A DNA stretch of 64,000 nucleotides from Aureimonas ureilytica DSM 18598 = NBRC 106430 (GCF_000382705.1 NZ_ARQE01000010.1:150660-214659), one strand, 5' to 3'; shown: positions 26,045 through 36,147, numbered from the stretch's first letter. Made by a program: numbers and translations. Notes: generated by a model not told the origin, from the letters alone.

Positions 26045-27028
26045 ATGAAATTCTGGAAACAGACACTGCTCGCAGGCGCGACGCTGATGATCGCCGTCGG
26101 TGCGGCCAGTGCGGCCGACGTCAAGATCGGCTTCGTCGTCAAGCAGCCGGAAGAGCCCTGGTTCCAGGACGAATGGAAGTTCGCCCAGCAAGCCGCCAAG
26201 GAAAAGGGTTTCACCCTCGTCGAGATCGGCGCCGAGGACGGCGAGAAGGTCCAGGCCGCGATCGACAATCTCGGCGCGCAGGGCGCGCAGGGCTTCATCA
26301 TCTGCACGCCCGACGTGAAGCTCGGCCCCGGCATCGTCGCCAAGGCCGCCGCCAACGACCTCAAGGTCATGACGGTGGACGACCGCCTCGTGGACAATGC
26401 CGGCCAGCCCCTTGAGGATGTCCCGCATATGGGCATCTCGGCCACGAAGATCGGCGAGACGGTGGGTCAGGCGATCGCCGACGAGATCAAGGCGCGCGGC
26501 TGGGATATCTCGAAGGTCGGCGCGATCAAGGTTTCCTACGACCAGCTTCCCACGGCGGTGGACCGTGTCGCGGGCGCCACCTCGGTTCTGGAGAAGAGCG
26601 GCCTGCCCGCCGCCAACATCTTCAACGCCCCGCAGGCCAAGACCGACACGGAAGCGGCACTGAACGCCGCGACGACCGTGTTGAACGCCCATCCCGAGGT
26701 CCAGCACTGGGTCGCCGTCGGCCTCAACGATGAGGCGGTTCTGGGCGCCGTGCGCGCCACGGAAAGCGTCGGCATTCCGACGTCCAACGTGATCGGCGTC
26801 GGCATCGGCGGCGCGGATTCGGCGATCAACGAATTCAAGAAGCCGAGCGAGACGGGCTTCTTCGGCACCGTCATCATCAGCCCCAAGCGCCACGGCTACG
26901 AGACCGCCGTCAACATGTACGACTGGATCGCCGACGGCAAGGAGCCGGAAAAGCTGATCCTGACGAGCGGCCAGCTCGCCACGCGCGGCGACTACCAGAG
27001 CGTGCGCAAGGATCTCGGCATCGAGTAA
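26045..27028 (+). CDS. araF: Sugar ABC transporter substrate-binding protein, AraF type
   Basis: This periplasmic binding protein starts at ATG 26045 and has 327 residues. A Sec signal peptide ends AASA, then the mature chain begins DVKIGFVVKQPEEPWFQDEWKFAQ as in L-arabinose-binding protein. The ligand-site-like segments MTVDDRLVD and AVGLNDEAVLGAVRA are present. AraF proteins bind L-arabinose and also D-galactose. The galactonate pathway genes downstream make either sugar plausible. It is followed by araG and araH. Confidence 0.9.
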   Translation: MKFWKQTLLAGATLMIAVGAASAADVKIGFVVKQPEEPWFQDEWKFAQQAAKEKGFTLVEIGAEDGEKVQAAIDNLGAQGAQGFIICTPDVKLGPGIVAKAAANDLKVMTVDDRLVDNAGQPLEDVPHMGISATKIGETVGQAIADEIKARGWDISKVGAIKVSYDQLPTAVDRVAGATSVLEKSGLPAANIFNAPQAKTDTEAALNAATTVLNAHPEVQHWVAVGLNDEAVLGAVRATESVGIPTSNVIGVGIGGADSAINEFKKPSETGFFGTVIISPKRHGYETAVNMYDWIADGKEPEKLILTSGQLATRGDYQSVRKDLGIE

Positions 27029-27046
27029 GGCCCCGCCGATCTCAAG

Positions 27047-27075
27047 GGCGGCGCTCTCTCCCGGAGGGCGCCGCC
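27047..27075 (+). terminator. Intercistronic hairpin after araF
   Basis: GGCGGCGC (27047-27054) and GCGCCGCC (27068-27075) form an 8-bp GC stem with a 13-base loop directly after the araF stop. Such hairpins usually protect or partly terminate the message so that the binding protein is made in excess over the membrane components. Confidence 0.55.
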
Positions 27076-27098
27076 GTCCAATCTGGAGCGGCCGGTCG

Positions 27099-28613
27099 AT
27101 GGCGTTACTCGAATTCAACGGACTGACGAAGTCCTATCCGGGCGTGCGCGCCTTGAAGGGCGTCGGCTTCTCGGTTCCCGCCGGCCATGTCCACGGACTG
27201 ATGGGCGAGAACGGCGCGGGCAAATCCACGCTGATCCGCATCCTCTCCGGCGACACGCGAGCCGACGAAGGCTCGATCCGCATCGACGGCGCGGACCAGC
27301 GGTTCACGCGGGCGCGCGATGCCTTCGACGCGGGCGTGGTGGTGGTCCATCAGGAACTCCAGCTCGTCCCCAATCTCTCGGTCGCCGAGAACCTGCGGCT
27401 CGGACGCACGCCGTCGCGGGCCGGTATCGTGAATTTCCGCAAGCTGTTCGACGAGGTCGCGCGCACGCTGGCCGAGATCGGCGTGGAGATCGACCCCGCC
27501 GCGAAGGTCTCCAGCCTCTCGATCGGCGAGCGGCAGATGGTCGAGATCGCCAAGGCGGTCATGATCGATGCGCGCGTCATCGCGCTGGACGAGCCGACCT
27601 CGTCCCTGTCCTCGCGCGAGAGCGAAATCCTGTTCCGCCTGATCGGACGGCTGCGCGCCGCCGGCAAGGTGATCCTCTACGTCTCGCATCGCCTGGACGA
27701 AATCTTTCGCCTTTGCGACGGCTGCACGGTGCTGCGCGACGGTGCGCTCGCCGCGCACCACCCCACGATGGAGGGCGTGACGCGCCAGGGTCTCGTGTCC
27801 GAGATGGTGGGCCGCGAGATCAGCGACATCTGGGGCTGGCGGCCCCGCGCTCAGGGCGATGTGCGCCTGTCCGTGGAGAGCCTGTCGGGCGAGAAGCTGC
27901 CGGTCGGGCAAGGTTTCACGGCGCGCGCGGGGGAGATCCTCGGCTTCTTCGGCCTCGTGGGCGCCGGCCGCTCCGAGCTGATGCGCCTCGTCTACGGCGC
28001 GGACCGCGCGGCGGGCGGCACGGTGAAGATCGATGGCGAACCGCTGCGCCTGTCCGATCCCCGCGCCTCGATCCAGGCCGGGCTCGTGCTCTGCCCGGAG
28101 GATCGCAAGGCGGACGGCATCGTGCAGGGCCGTTCGGTCGCCGAGAACATCGCGATTTCCTCGCGCCGCCACCACTCCCCCTTCGGCATCGTGCGCCCCG
28201 GCCGCGAGGCCGAGACCGCCGACCGCTTCATCGAGACCCTGCGCATCCGCACCCCGTCGCGCCGCCAGGACATCGTGAACCTGTCGGGCGGCAACCAGCA
28301 GAAGGTCATCCTCGCCCGCTGGCTGTCGGAGCCCGACGTCAAGATCCTGATCGTCGACGAACCGACGCGCGGCATCGACGTCGGCGCGAAATCCGAGATC
28401 TACGAGATTCTCTATGCGCTCGCCGAGCGCGGCATCGCGGTGGTCGTGGTCTCCAGCGAACTGCCCGAGGTGATCGGCATCTGCGACCGCGTCCTCGTCA
28501 TGTGCGAGCGGCGCATCGCCGCCGAGTTCCAACGCGGCGCGCTGAGCGAAAGCGCCCTTCTCGCCGCCGCCCTGCCCGACCGCGCCACGCCGCGCCTTGC
28601 CGAGACCCGCTGA
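27099..28613 (+). CDS. araG: Sugar ABC transporter ATP-binding protein, AraG type (two NBDs)
   Basis: The 504-residue CUT2 ATPase has two nucleotide-binding domains. The first has Walker A GENGAGKST, signature LSIGERQMVEIA and Walker B VIALDEPTSS. The second has the degenerate Walker A GLVGAGRSE, signature LSGGNQQKV and Walker B ILIVDEPTRGIDVG. This alternation is normal for CUT2 ATPases. It follows araF by 70 bases and precedes araH by six. Confidence 0.93.
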   Translation: MALLEFNGLTKSYPGVRALKGVGFSVPAGHVHGLMGENGAGKSTLIRILSGDTRADEGSIRIDGADQRFTRARDAFDAGVVVVHQELQLVPNLSVAENLRLGRTPSRAGIVNFRKLFDEVARTLAEIGVEIDPAAKVSSLSIGERQMVEIAKAVMIDARVIALDEPTSSLSSRESEILFRLIGRLRAAGKVILYVSHRLDEIFRLCDGCTVLRDGALAAHHPTMEGVTRQGLVSEMVGREISDIWGWRPRAQGDVRLSVESLSGEKLPVGQGFTARAGEILGFFGLVGAGRSELMRLVYGADRAAGGTVKIDGEPLRLSDPRASIQAGLVLCPEDRKADGIVQGRSVAENIAISSRRHHSPFGIVRPGREAETADRFIETLRIRTPSRRQDIVNLSGGNQQKVILARWLSEPDVKILIVDEPTRGIDVGAKSEIYEILYALAERGIAVVVVSSELPEVIGICDRVLVMCERRIAAEFQRGALSESALLAAALPDRATPRLAETR

Positions 28614-28619
28614 CCCGTC

Positions 28620-29570
28620 ATGACCGCATCGATCAAACGCATCCTCCTCGGCGAGCAGGGTCTGCTCGTTCTCTTCGTGCTGGCCTTCGCGCTGGTCTCG
28701 CTGACGGTTCCCAACTTCCTGACCGAACGCAACATCCTCGGACTGCTTCAGTCGGTGGTGACCATCGGCATCGTCGCCTGCACCATGATGTTCTGCCTCG
28801 CATCGCGCGATTTCGACCTGTCGGTCGGCTCGATCGTCGCCTTTTCCGGCATGGTGGCCGTGATGGTCTCCAACGACACGGGCTCGATCGCGCTCGGGCT
28901 CCTGGCGGCGCTTCTGGCCGGCGGTCTGGTGGGGCTCGTCAACGGCGTCGTCATCGCCAAGCTCCACATCAACGCGCTGATCACCACGCTCGCCACGATG
29001 CAGATCGTGCGCGGGCTCGCCCTGATCGCATCCGACGGCCGCGCCGTCGGCATCAACGATCCCGCCTTCTATTCGCTGGCGCTGAGCCGCTTCCTCGGCG
29101 TTCCGACGCCGGTCTGGATCATGGCGATCCTGTTCGCGGTCTTCGCCTTCGTGCTCAACCGCACGGTGTTCGGGCGCAACACGCTCGCGATCGGCGGCAA
29201 TCCGGAAGCCTCGCGCCTCGCGGGCGTCGACGTCGACTGGGGCCGGATCGGCATCTTCGCCCTTCAGGGCCTCGTCTGCGCGGTGGCGGGCATCCTTCTC
29301 GCCTCGCGCATCACCAGCGGCCAGCCGAACGCGGCGACGGGGCTCGAACTCTCCGTCATCTCGGCCTGCGTTCTGGGCGGCGTGTCGCTGGCGGGGGGGC
29401 GCGCGACCATGAGCGGCGTGATCGTCGGCGTCCTGATCCTCGGCATCGCCGAGAACGTCATGAACCTCCTGAACATCCAGGCCTTCTACCAATATGTCGT
29501 GCGCGGCCTGATCCTTCTCTTCGCCGTGCTGCTCGACAATCTTCGCTCGCGCGCCCTCGGCCGACGCTGA
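28620..29570 (+). CDS. araH: Sugar ABC transporter permease, AraH type
   Basis: The 316-residue CUT2 permease has about eight to ten TM segments and the family motifs SRDFDLSVGSIVAFSG, GLVNGVVIAKLHINALITTLATM, FGRNTLAIGGNPEASRLAGVDV and GGVSLAGGRATMSG. SRDFDLSVGS in place of the usual GGIDLSVGS is typical of AraH. It is the last gene of the araFGH-like operon and is convergent with dgoA. Confidence 0.93.
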   Translation: MTASIKRILLGEQGLLVLFVLAFALVSLTVPNFLTERNILGLLQSVVTIGIVACTMMFCLASRDFDLSVGSIVAFSGMVAVMVSNDTGSIALGLLAALLAGGLVGLVNGVVIAKLHINALITTLATMQIVRGLALIASDGRAVGINDPAFYSLALSRFLGVPTPVWIMAILFAVFAFVLNRTVFGRNTLAIGGNPEASRLAGVDVDWGRIGIFALQGLVCAVAGILLASRITSGQPNAATGLELSVISACVLGGVSLAGGRATMSGVIVGVLILGIAENVMNLLNIQAFYQYVVRGLILLFAVLLDNLRSRALGRR

Positions 29571-29582
29571 CGCCCCGGCCCG

Positions 29583-30224
29583 TCAGCCTGCGGCGAGATC
29601 GTAGGCTTCCACGGCCCGCCGCGCCTTCCGGCGAACCGCCTCGGCATCGTCGCCGGGCTTGTAGAGGCTGGAGCCGAGACCGAAGGCGGTGACGCCGACC
29701 TGGGCGTAGGCCGCGAAGGTCTCGTCGGAGACGCCGCCCACCGCGCCGATCACCGTGTCCCGAGGCAGCACGGCCCGGATCGCCGCAATCCCCGACGGCC
29801 CGAGCGCGCCGGCCGGAAAGAACTTGAGCGCCGAAGCGCCGTTTCGAAGTGCGAGAAAGGCCTCGGTCGGCGTGAAGACGCCGGGCATCGTCACCATTCC
29901 ATATCCGGCCGCCCGACGAAGGACGTCGGGATCGACATTCGGGCTGATGACGAGGCGGCCGTCCACCTCCGCCAACCGATCGACCGATCCGGCATCCAGC
30001 ACCGTGCCGGCGCCGATGAGCGCCACGTGACCGTGACGCCCGGCGGCGATGCGGATGGACTCGAACGGGTCGGGCGAATTGAGCGGAATCTCGATCGCCT
30101 CGAAGCCTTCCTCGATCAGCGCGTCGGTGACGGCGGCGACCTCGTCGGGGCGAATCCCGCGAAGGATGGCCACCAGCGGGCGCTGGAACTGCGGCCAGGG
30201 GGCGGACGGGGACGATGGGCTCAT
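29583..30224 (-). CDS. dgoA: 2-dehydro-3-deoxy-6-phosphogalactonate aldolase
   Basis: This class I aldolase splits KDPGal into pyruvate and glyceraldehyde 3-phosphate. The 213 residues contain RPLVAILRGIRPDE, the catalytic glutamate in EAIEIPLNSPDPFESI, GAGTVLDAGSV and the Schiff-base lysine in SALKFFPAGALGPSG. The N-S-P form of the EIPLNSPDP segment points to KDPGal rather than KDPG aldolase. The ATG at 30224 has only a weak ribosome-binding site. The frame is open upstream and encodes a dgoK fragment in frame with it. Confidence 0.9.
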   Translation of the reverse strand: MSPSSPSAPWPQFQRPLVAILRGIRPDEVAAVTDALIEEGFEAIEIPLNSPDPFESIRIAAGRHGHVALIGAGTVLDAGSVDRLAEVDGRLVISPNVDPDVLRRAAGYGMVTMPGVFTPTEAFLALRNGASALKFFPAGALGPSGIAAIRAVLPRDTVIGAVGGVSDETFAAYAQVGVTAFGLGSSLYKPGDDAEAVRRKARRAVEAYDLAAG

Positions 30225-30470
30225 GGTCGGGTCTGCTCTCGAATGGAAGGGGGCTGCGGCGTGTCGGGCCGCCAGGAGAAATCCCCGCCGGGTCGCCTCT
30301 TGCGCGTCGACGGGGTGGACGCCGGGGCCGGCCGTCTCCAGCACCGCGCCCTGGAGGTTCGCGGCGGCTCCGCTGGCGGCCAGCGTGACGCGCCGCGATC
30401 CCGCGTGGCGGCCAAGCGCCGCGCCGATCAGGAGGCCGGAGCGGTTCGAAGCGCCGTCTTCGCGCGGAAC
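30225..30470 (-). pseudogene. C-terminal remnant of 2-dehydro-3-deoxygalactonokinase, in frame with dgoA
   Basis: Directly before dgoA, in the same frame, about 80 codons read SGLLIGAALG, then RRVTLAASGAAANLQGAVLE and VHPVDAQEATRRGFLLAARH. This is the shape of the DgoK C-terminus (SGLLIGxE... VxLxGxxAL... YxxALxxxG... DADxAxxxGL). The N-terminal three-quarters, including the sugar-kinase phosphate-binding motifs, is absent; the next gene upstream is an SDR. dgoK usually precedes dgoA, so this is a deletion remnant. Confidence 0.65.
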
Positions 30471-30587
30471 GGCCCGTCGGCCTCGGAGGGTCGCACCGTC
30501 ACGTCCACCGCGCGTTCGAGGCGAGCCGGACGCTCGTGGCACCTCGGCCCAGCGGAACGACAGGCGACCCGCGCATCACCCGGTCGC

Positions 30588-31367
30588 TCAGGCCGGGTGC
30601 TGCTGGACGCTGAGGCCGCCGTCCACCGTCAGGCAGGTGGCGTTCATGAACGGGCACTCGTCCGAAATCATGAAGACGGCGGCGAGCGCGATCTCCTCCG
30701 GGCTCGCGATGCGGCGGCCGGGATGCAGCGCCAAGGTTTCGGCCTTTGCGGCATCCGGGTCCGGGAAGGAGTTCCAGTAGTCGATGACCTTCTGCGTCGC
30801 GACATAGCCGGGCGCGAGCGCGTTCACCCGCACCCCCTTGGCCGCGTATTCGAGGCCGAGAGCCTTGGTCATGCCGAGGAGAGCGTGCTTGGCGAGCGGA
30901 TAGGGGAAGGTGTGGGGAATGATGGTGAAGGCGTGGGTCGAGGCGATGTTGAGGATCGCCCCTCCCCCGGCTTCGATCATGCCCGGCAGGACGGTGCGGC
31001 AGCAGGTCCAGGCGCCCTTGAGGTTCACGTCGAAGCAGCGCTCCCACGCCGCGTCGTCCATCGCCAGCGGTTCGGAAAAGACGTTGATGCCCGCATTGTT
31101 GACGAGGGCGTTGATCGGCCCGATCGCGGCGGCGCCGTCCGAGACGGCCTGCGCGATGCCGGCTGCGTCCGTGATGTCCACAGCCGTGTGGAAGAGCGTC
31201 GCGCCGGCTGCGGCGAGCCGCTCCGCTTCCGTGCCGAGAAGCGCGCCGTCGCGGTCGAGGAGAAGAAGGCTTGCCCCCTCCCGGTGGCAGGCCTCGGCGA
31301 TGGCGAGGCCGATGCCCTGCGCGGCCCCGGTGATCATGATGCGTTTGTTCTGAAGCCGTCCGCCCAT
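30588..31367 (-). CDS. Short-chain dehydrogenase of the sugar (galactose/arabinose) 1-dehydrogenase kind
   Basis: The 259-residue SDR has the cofactor loop TGAAQGIGLAIAEA, NNAG in LVNNAGINVF, the catalytic serine in NIAST and YPLAKHALLGMTKALG, and a C-terminus with AVFMISDECPFMNATCLTVDGG. Its place between galactonate dehydratase and KDPGal aldolase suggests oxidation of D-galactose or L-arabinose to the lactone. The start could be ATG 31367 or ATG 31379, which overlaps dgoD by seven bases. Specificity is inferred from context. Confidence 0.82.
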   Translation of the reverse strand: MGGRLQNKRIMITGAAQGIGLAIAEACHREGASLLLLDRDGALLGTEAERLAAAGATLFHTAVDITDAAGIAQAVSDGAAAIGPINALVNNAGINVFSEPLAMDDAAWERCFDVNLKGAWTCCRTVLPGMIEAGGGAILNIASTHAFTIIPHTFPYPLAKHALLGMTKALGLEYAAKGVRVNALAPGYVATQKVIDYWNSFPDPDAAKAETLALHPGRRIASPEEIALAAVFMISDECPFMNATCLTVDGGLSVQQHPA

Positions 31368-31372
31368 GGCGC

Positions 31373-32521
31373 TCACCATTCCGCGAAGGAGCCGTCGGCG
31401 TGGCGCCAGACGGGATTGCGCCAGCGATGGCCGACCTTCGCCATCTCCACGACATGCGCCTCGTTCACCTCCACGCCGAGGCCGGGCCCGTCGGGAATCG
31501 CGACGAAGCCGTCCTGGTAGGCGAAGGCCTCGCGGTTGGTGACGTAGTCGAGAAGGTCGCTGCCCTCGTTGTAATGGATGCCGAGGCTCTGCTCCTGGAT
31601 GAACGCGTTGTAGCTCACAGCGTCGAGCTGGAGGCAGGCGGCGAGCGCGATGGGGCCGAGCGGGCAATGGGGCGCCAGCGCCACGTCGAAGGCCTCGGCC
31701 ATGGCCGCGATCTTGCGGCATTCGGTGATGCCGCCGGCATGGCTGACATCGGGCTGGATGATGTCGACGACGCCGTCCTGGAGGACGCCCTTGTAGTCCC
31801 AGCGCGAATACAGCCGCTCGCCCAGCGCGATCGGCACGGAGCAGTGGTTGGCGATCTCGCGCAGCGCCTCCCGGTGTTCCGAAAGGACGGGCTCCTCGAT
31901 GAACATCAGCTTGTAGGGCTCGAGTTCCTTCACGAGCGTCTTCGCCATGGGTTTGTGGACGCGGCCATGGAAGTCGGCCCCGATGCCGATATGGGGGCCG
32001 ACCGCTTCGCGCACCGTGGCGATCACCTCCACGGCCCGGTCGATCGCAGCGTGATCGCCGACGATCTGGAGCTCCTCGCAGCCGTTGAGCTTGAGCGCCT
32101 TGAAGCCGCTCGCGACGGCCTGCTTCGCGCTGGCCGCCACGTCCGCCGGGCGGTCGCCGCCGATCCAGGAATAGATCTGGATCCGGTCCCGGCAGCGCCC
32201 GCCCAGCAGCTGGTGGACCGGCTGGCCGAGCGCCTTGCCCTTGATGTCCCAGAGCGCCTGATCGATGCCGGACAGCGCGCTCATGTGGATGGCGCCGCCG
32301 CGATAGAAGCCGCCGCGATACAGCACCGTCCAATGGTCCTCGATGCGGAACGGGTCCTTGCCGACGAGATAGTCCGCCAGCTCGTGGACCAGGGCCTCGA
32401 CGGTGGCCGCACGCCCCTCGACCACGGGCTCGCCCCAGCCGGTGACGCCCTCGTCCGTTTCGATCTTCAAGAACAGCCAGCGCGGCGGGACGATGAAGGT
32501 GGACAGTTTCGTGATCTTCAT
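31373..32521 (-). CDS. dgoD: D-galactonate dehydratase
   Basis: This enolase-superfamily enzyme makes 2-dehydro-3-deoxy-D-galactonate. The 382 residues start [32 protein letters not shown], diagnostic for DgoD. Metal ligands lie in [16 protein letters not shown] and [12 protein letters not shown]; the catalytic histidine is in [10 protein letters not shown]; and [11 protein letters not shown] follows. It is cotranscribed with the SDR downstream and the GMC gene upstream (13-base gap). Confidence 0.95.
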   Translation of the reverse strand: MKITKLSTFIVPPRWLFLKIETDEGVTGWGEPVVEGRAATVEALVHELADYLVGKDPFRIEDHWTVLYRGGFYRGGAIHMSALSGIDQALWDIKGKALGQPVHQLLGGRCRDRIQIYSWIGGDRPADVAASAKQAVASGFKALKLNGCEELQIVGDHAAIDRAVEVIATVREAVGPHIGIGADFHGRVHKPMAKTLVKELEPYKLMFIEEPVLSEHREALREIANHCSVPIALGERLYSRWDYKGVLQDGVVDIIQPDVSHAGGITECRKIAAMAEAFDVALAPHCPLGPIALAACLQLDAVSYNAFIQEQSLGIHYNEGSDLLDYVTNREAFAYQDGFVAIPDGPGLGVEVNEAHVVEMAKVGHRWRNPVWRHADGSFAEW

Positions 32522-32534
32522 GGGAGGCCGGCCT

Positions 32535-34169
32535 TCAGCGTGCGAGGATCAGATCGGCCGCCTTGGCGGCGGCGGCCATGACGGCGGCATTGGTGTTGCC
32601 GCTGACGATGGTGGGCATCAGCGAAGCGTCGATCACACGCAAGCCCTCGACACCCCGAACGCGCAGGTCCGAGCCGAGAACGGCCTCTTCGTCCGCGTCG
32701 TGTCCCATGCGGCAGGTGCCGACGGGATGGTAGCCCGTCTTGACCGTGCGCTTGCAGTGCCGGGCGAGATCCTCGTCGCTCGTCACCTCGGGACCGGGGA
32801 AGATCTCCCGCTCGATCAGGTCGCGCATCGGCGCCGTGTCGAGCACCTTCCGGGCGAAACGGAAGCCCGCCATGGTGGTCTTCAGATCATCGGGATGGTT
32901 AAAGATGCCGAGATCCACCACCGGATCGGCGAGCGGGTCGTTCGAGCGCAGCGTCACGCGGCCGCGCGCCTTGGGGCGCAGGAGCAGCGAGTTGATGGTG
33001 ACGCCGTGGCCGGGATCGGTGCCGAGCACGTCGCGGTCCAGATAGACGGTGGGCACGCAGAACATCTGGATGGTCGGCGCGTCCGTCTCGCCGCCTTCGG
33101 GATCGAGGAAGGCGCAGGTCTCGACGCCGGTGGTCGAGACGGGGCCGGAGCGGAACAGGAGATACTGGAGGCCGGCCTTGAGCATGGGAAGGCCGCGATC
33201 CTGGCCGTAATAGCCGAAGGCACCCTTGGTGGTCGCGACGACCGGCACCTCGTAATGATCCTGGAGGTTCGCTCCGACCCCGGGCAGGCGCACGCGCAGG
33301 GCAATGCCGTGCCGCGCGAGCTCGTCCTCCGGGCCGATGCCGGCGAGCATCAGGAGCTTCGGCGTCTGGTAGGCGCCGGCCGCCAGAAGCACCTCGCGCC
33401 CCGCCGTCGCCGAGCGGCGCGCGCCCGCGGCCAGATAGTCGACGCCGGTGACGCGGCCGCCCTCCCAGCGAAGGCCCGTCACGGTCGCCTCCGTCTCCAC
33501 CGTCAGCAGCGGATCGTCGAGGACGGGCTTAAGAAAGGCATCCACCGCCGAGGAGCGGCGCCGGGTCGCCCAGTCGATCGTATGCTGCATGAGGCCGACG
33601 CCGTACTGCCCGGCCCCGTTGAAGTCCGGATTGTAGGGCAGGCCGAGTTCCTGCATCGTCTTCAGATAGGTGCGCGTCATCGGGCTGGTGTGCCCGAGAT
33701 GGGAGATCTTCAGCGGACCGCCGACGCCGTGATAGGGCCCGTCGAGATGGTCGTTGTCCTCCTGGCGCTTGAAGTAGGGCAGCATGTCGCCATAGGACCA
33801 GGCGCCGTTGCCGGCCGTGCCCGGCGCCGTCACCGCCTCGTTCCATCGATCGTAGTCTGCGGCCTGCCCGCGCATGTAGACCATGGCGTTGACCGTGGAG
33901 CCGCCGCCGAGGACCTTGGCCTGCGGCACGATCGGCCCGCGTCCGTCGAGCTGCGCCTGCGCCTCGGTCGCGTGCATCGACAGGTAGGTGTCCTTGGCCA
34001 GGAACTTCATGTAGCCGGCGGGAAAGCTCATGATCGGATTGGCGCGGCGGCGGCCGCGCTCGATCAGGAGGACGCGCGCGCGCGCGTCCCGCACGAGGCG
34101 TTCCGCCACGACGCAGGCGGCACTGCCGCCGCCCACGATGATGAAGTCGAACTGGGACTGATCGGACAT
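32535..34169 (-). CDS. GMC-family FAD oxidoreductase in the sugar cluster
   Basis: The 544-residue flavoenzyme has the FAD loop [19 protein letters not shown], the GMC signature [17 protein letters not shown], and the C-terminal [36 protein letters not shown]. It resembles choline-dehydrogenase-like alcohol dehydrogenases. In this operon a sugar or polyol substrate is likely but not shown. GGAGA precedes the ATG. Confidence 0.9.
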   Translation of the reverse strand: MSDQSQFDFIIVGGGSAACVVAERLVRDARARVLLIERGRRRANPIMSFPAGYMKFLAKDTYLSMHATEAQAQLDGRGPIVPQAKVLGGGSTVNAMVYMRGQAADYDRWNEAVTAPGTAGNGAWSYGDMLPYFKRQEDNDHLDGPYHGVGGPLKISHLGHTSPMTRTYLKTMQELGLPYNPDFNGAGQYGVGLMQHTIDWATRRRSSAVDAFLKPVLDDPLLTVETEATVTGLRWEGGRVTGVDYLAAGARRSATAGREVLLAAGAYQTPKLLMLAGIGPEDELARHGIALRVRLPGVGANLQDHYEVPVVATTKGAFGYYGQDRGLPMLKAGLQYLLFRSGPVSTTGVETCAFLDPEGGETDAPTIQMFCVPTVYLDRDVLGTDPGHGVTINSLLLRPKARGRVTLRSNDPLADPVVDLGIFNHPDDLKTTMAGFRFARKVLDTAPMRDLIEREIFPGPEVTSDEDLARHCKRTVKTGYHPVGTCRMGHDADEEAVLGSDLRVRGVEGLRVIDASLMPTIVSGNTNAAVMAAAAKAADLILAR

Positions 34170-34249
34170 GGAGGTCTCCGCGGCACAGGCCGCTTGAAGG
34201 ATCGGCTGGGGCCCGCCCCTCGCGGGAACGGGTCGGTCTCGGCGGGGCG

Positions 34250-35140
34250 CTAGAGGCGGCGGGGGCGAAGCGTCATGCCCCCGGACAGGCTCTCGCCGGA
34301 CCGGAGCACGCGAAGTCCGCCGAGATCGGCCATGTTGTGCCCGTCCGCCAGATGCGTCATCGGCTCGAAGCAGAAATAGTCGCGCCGGTAGGACGGGTCG
34401 AAGTCCCGGTCCGAAACGAAGACGAAGGCGTGCCGGAACACCGGGTCCGCTTCCAGCGTCACGCCGGCCCCGCGCTCGGGCCAGCGGATGTCGGCCGTTC
34501 CCGACCAGTCCTCGAAGCCGTTGTTGACCCAGCGCTCCGGCAGGGGGCGGGCTTGCGAGAAGTCGAGGTCACCCGGGATCGGCGCGGGCTCGCCCGGCAT
34601 CCATCCCTCGACCTCGGTCCAGAAACGCCGGGCCTCCGCGCGCAGGGTCGTGCCCGGCGTCATCGGGAAATACGGGTGCCAGCCGAGCCCGAAGGGCATG
34701 GGCGCCCCGCCCCGGTTCGTCACGGAAAGACGCATGTGGAGGGCGCCGTCGCGGATCGCGACGTCCTGCCGGGCGTCGTAGACGTAAGGGGTGCCGCCGC
34801 CGCCGGGATGGCTGAAGCCGAGGGCGGCGCTCGCCGGCGTCTCGTCGAGGACGGTCCACTCCGTCAGCCAACCCTCGCCATGGACATAGTGCGGGTCCCA
34901 GTCGGTATTGGGCGTCAACTCGTGCGTCCTTCCGTCGAACCGGAAGCGGTTGTCGCGAACCCGGTTGCCGAAGGGCACGAGCGGATAGCAGGCGGAGGCG
35001 AGCGCGTCGGCGCCCTCGGGCGCCTCGCGCAGGAGCGGCACGGTCGCGCCGTCCAGGGTCCAGGCGAGGCGGGTGACGAGGCCGCCCCGGGTGGAGAGTT
35101 CGACGTCCAGATCGTCGGCGCGAAGGGTGAGCGTGGTCAT
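34250..35140 (-). CDS. Aldose 1-epimerase
   Basis: The 296-residue galactose-mutarotase-like protein interconverts sugar anomers. It shows SACYPLVPFGNRVRDNRF and HYVHGEGW near the active site, the catalytic histidine in GLGWHPYFP, and a late acidic segment CFEPMTHLADGHN. It starts three bases after the permease stop, so it belongs to the second importer operon and supplies the right anomer to the dehydrogenase. Confidence 0.9.
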   Translation of the reverse strand: MTTLTLRADDLDVELSTRGGLVTRLAWTLDGATVPLLREAPEGADALASACYPLVPFGNRVRDNRFRFDGRTHELTPNTDWDPHYVHGEGWLTEWTVLDETPASAALGFSHPGGGGTPYVYDARQDVAIRDGALHMRLSVTNRGGAPMPFGLGWHPYFPMTPGTTLRAEARRFWTEVEGWMPGEPAPIPGDLDFSQARPLPERWVNNGFEDWSGTADIRWPERGAGVTLEADPVFRHAFVFVSDRDFDPSYRRDYFCFEPMTHLADGHNMADLGGLRVLRSGESLSGGMTLRPRRL

Positions 35141-35143
35141 CGA

Positions 35144-36136
35144 TCAGCCCCGGCTGCGCTTGATCGCCTGGATGTTGGCGAGCACCGCGACGACGATGAT
35201 GAGGCCCCGCACCACCTGCTGGAAGAAGGGATTGATGCCGAGGAGCACCAGCCCGTTGCCGATCAGGGTGATGACGAGGACGCCGAGAAGCGTGCCGAGC
35301 ATCGAGCCGCGCCCGCCCGACAGGGCCGTGCCGCCGACGACGACCGCCGCGATCACGTCGAATTCGAGACCGCTCGCGGCGGTCGCGTTGCCCGAGCCGA
35401 GCCGCGACAGGAGGAGGATGCCCGAGATGGCGGCCATCGCGCCGGCGATGGCGAAGAGCGCGACGCGGATGCGGGCGACGTTGATGCCGCTGAGGAAGGC
35501 CGCCTGCGGATTACCGCCGATAGCGAAGACGGAGCGCCCGAAGGCGGTCTTGCGGCTGACGAAGGCGAAGACGGCGAAGAGCACCAGCATGATGATGGCG
35601 GCCGGCGGCACGCCGAGGATCGAGCGGTCCAGCGCATCGACGATGTCATTGCGGCCGATCGAGACCGGCAGCGCATCGGTCACGAACAGCGCGGTGCCGC
35701 GAAGCGCGCTCCACATGCCGAGCGTGCCGACGAAGGAGGGCACGTCGAAATGGGCGCGCAGGATGCCGGGGATCGAGCCGAGCGCCGCGCCGACCACGAT
35801 GGCCAGCGCGAAGGCCGGCAGCGTCGGCACGCCCCATTGCAGGAAGAAGGCGAGGACGACGGAGATGAAGGCGACCATCGGCCCGACGCTGACGTCGATC
35901 TCGCCCGCGATGATGATGAGCGTCGCCGCCCAGGCCGCGATGCCGATCGTGGCGGCGTCGCGCAGGATGTTGATCTGGTTGTTGAACGACAGGAAGCCGT
36001 TCGCCAGCGATCCGAACACGACATAGAGCAGGAGGATCGCGGCGAAGAGGCTGAGCTCGTTCATGTGCTGCGAGAACCCGCGGCCCTTTTCGCTGGGCCT
36101 GGCGGTGCCGGTCTTGGCGGCGTCGTTGAGGGACAT
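35144..36136 (-). CDS. Sugar ABC transporter permease, CUT2 (RbsC-like)
   Basis: The 330-residue permease has about nine TM segments and the motifs GEIDVSVGPMVAFISV, FVGTLGMWSALRGTALFV, FGRSVFAIGGNPQAAFLSGINV and VVGGTALSGGRGSM. It lies 11 bases after the ATPase stop and three bases before the epimerase. The ligand is probably galactose, ribose or a related sugar. Confidence 0.93.
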   Translation of the reverse strand: MSLNDAAKTGTARPSEKGRGFSQHMNELSLFAAILLLYVVFGSLANGFLSFNNQINILRDAATIGIAAWAATLIIIAGEIDVSVGPMVAFISVVLAFFLQWGVPTLPAFALAIVVGAALGSIPGILRAHFDVPSFVGTLGMWSALRGTALFVTDALPVSIGRNDIVDALDRSILGVPPAAIIMLVLFAVFAFVSRKTAFGRSVFAIGGNPQAAFLSGINVARIRVALFAIAGAMAAISGILLLSRLGSGNATAASGLEFDVIAAVVVGGTALSGGRGSMLGTLLGVLVITLIGNGLVLLGINPFFQQVVRGLIIVVAVLANIQAIKRSRG

Positions 36137-36147
36137 CGGTCTCTTCC

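Noticed and set aside
30481..30560. A third-frame peptide (ERAVDVTVRPSEADGPFRAK) upstream of the dgoK stub
   Set aside because: It reads like protein but I cannot link it to a family; too short to call a gene or a second remnant.
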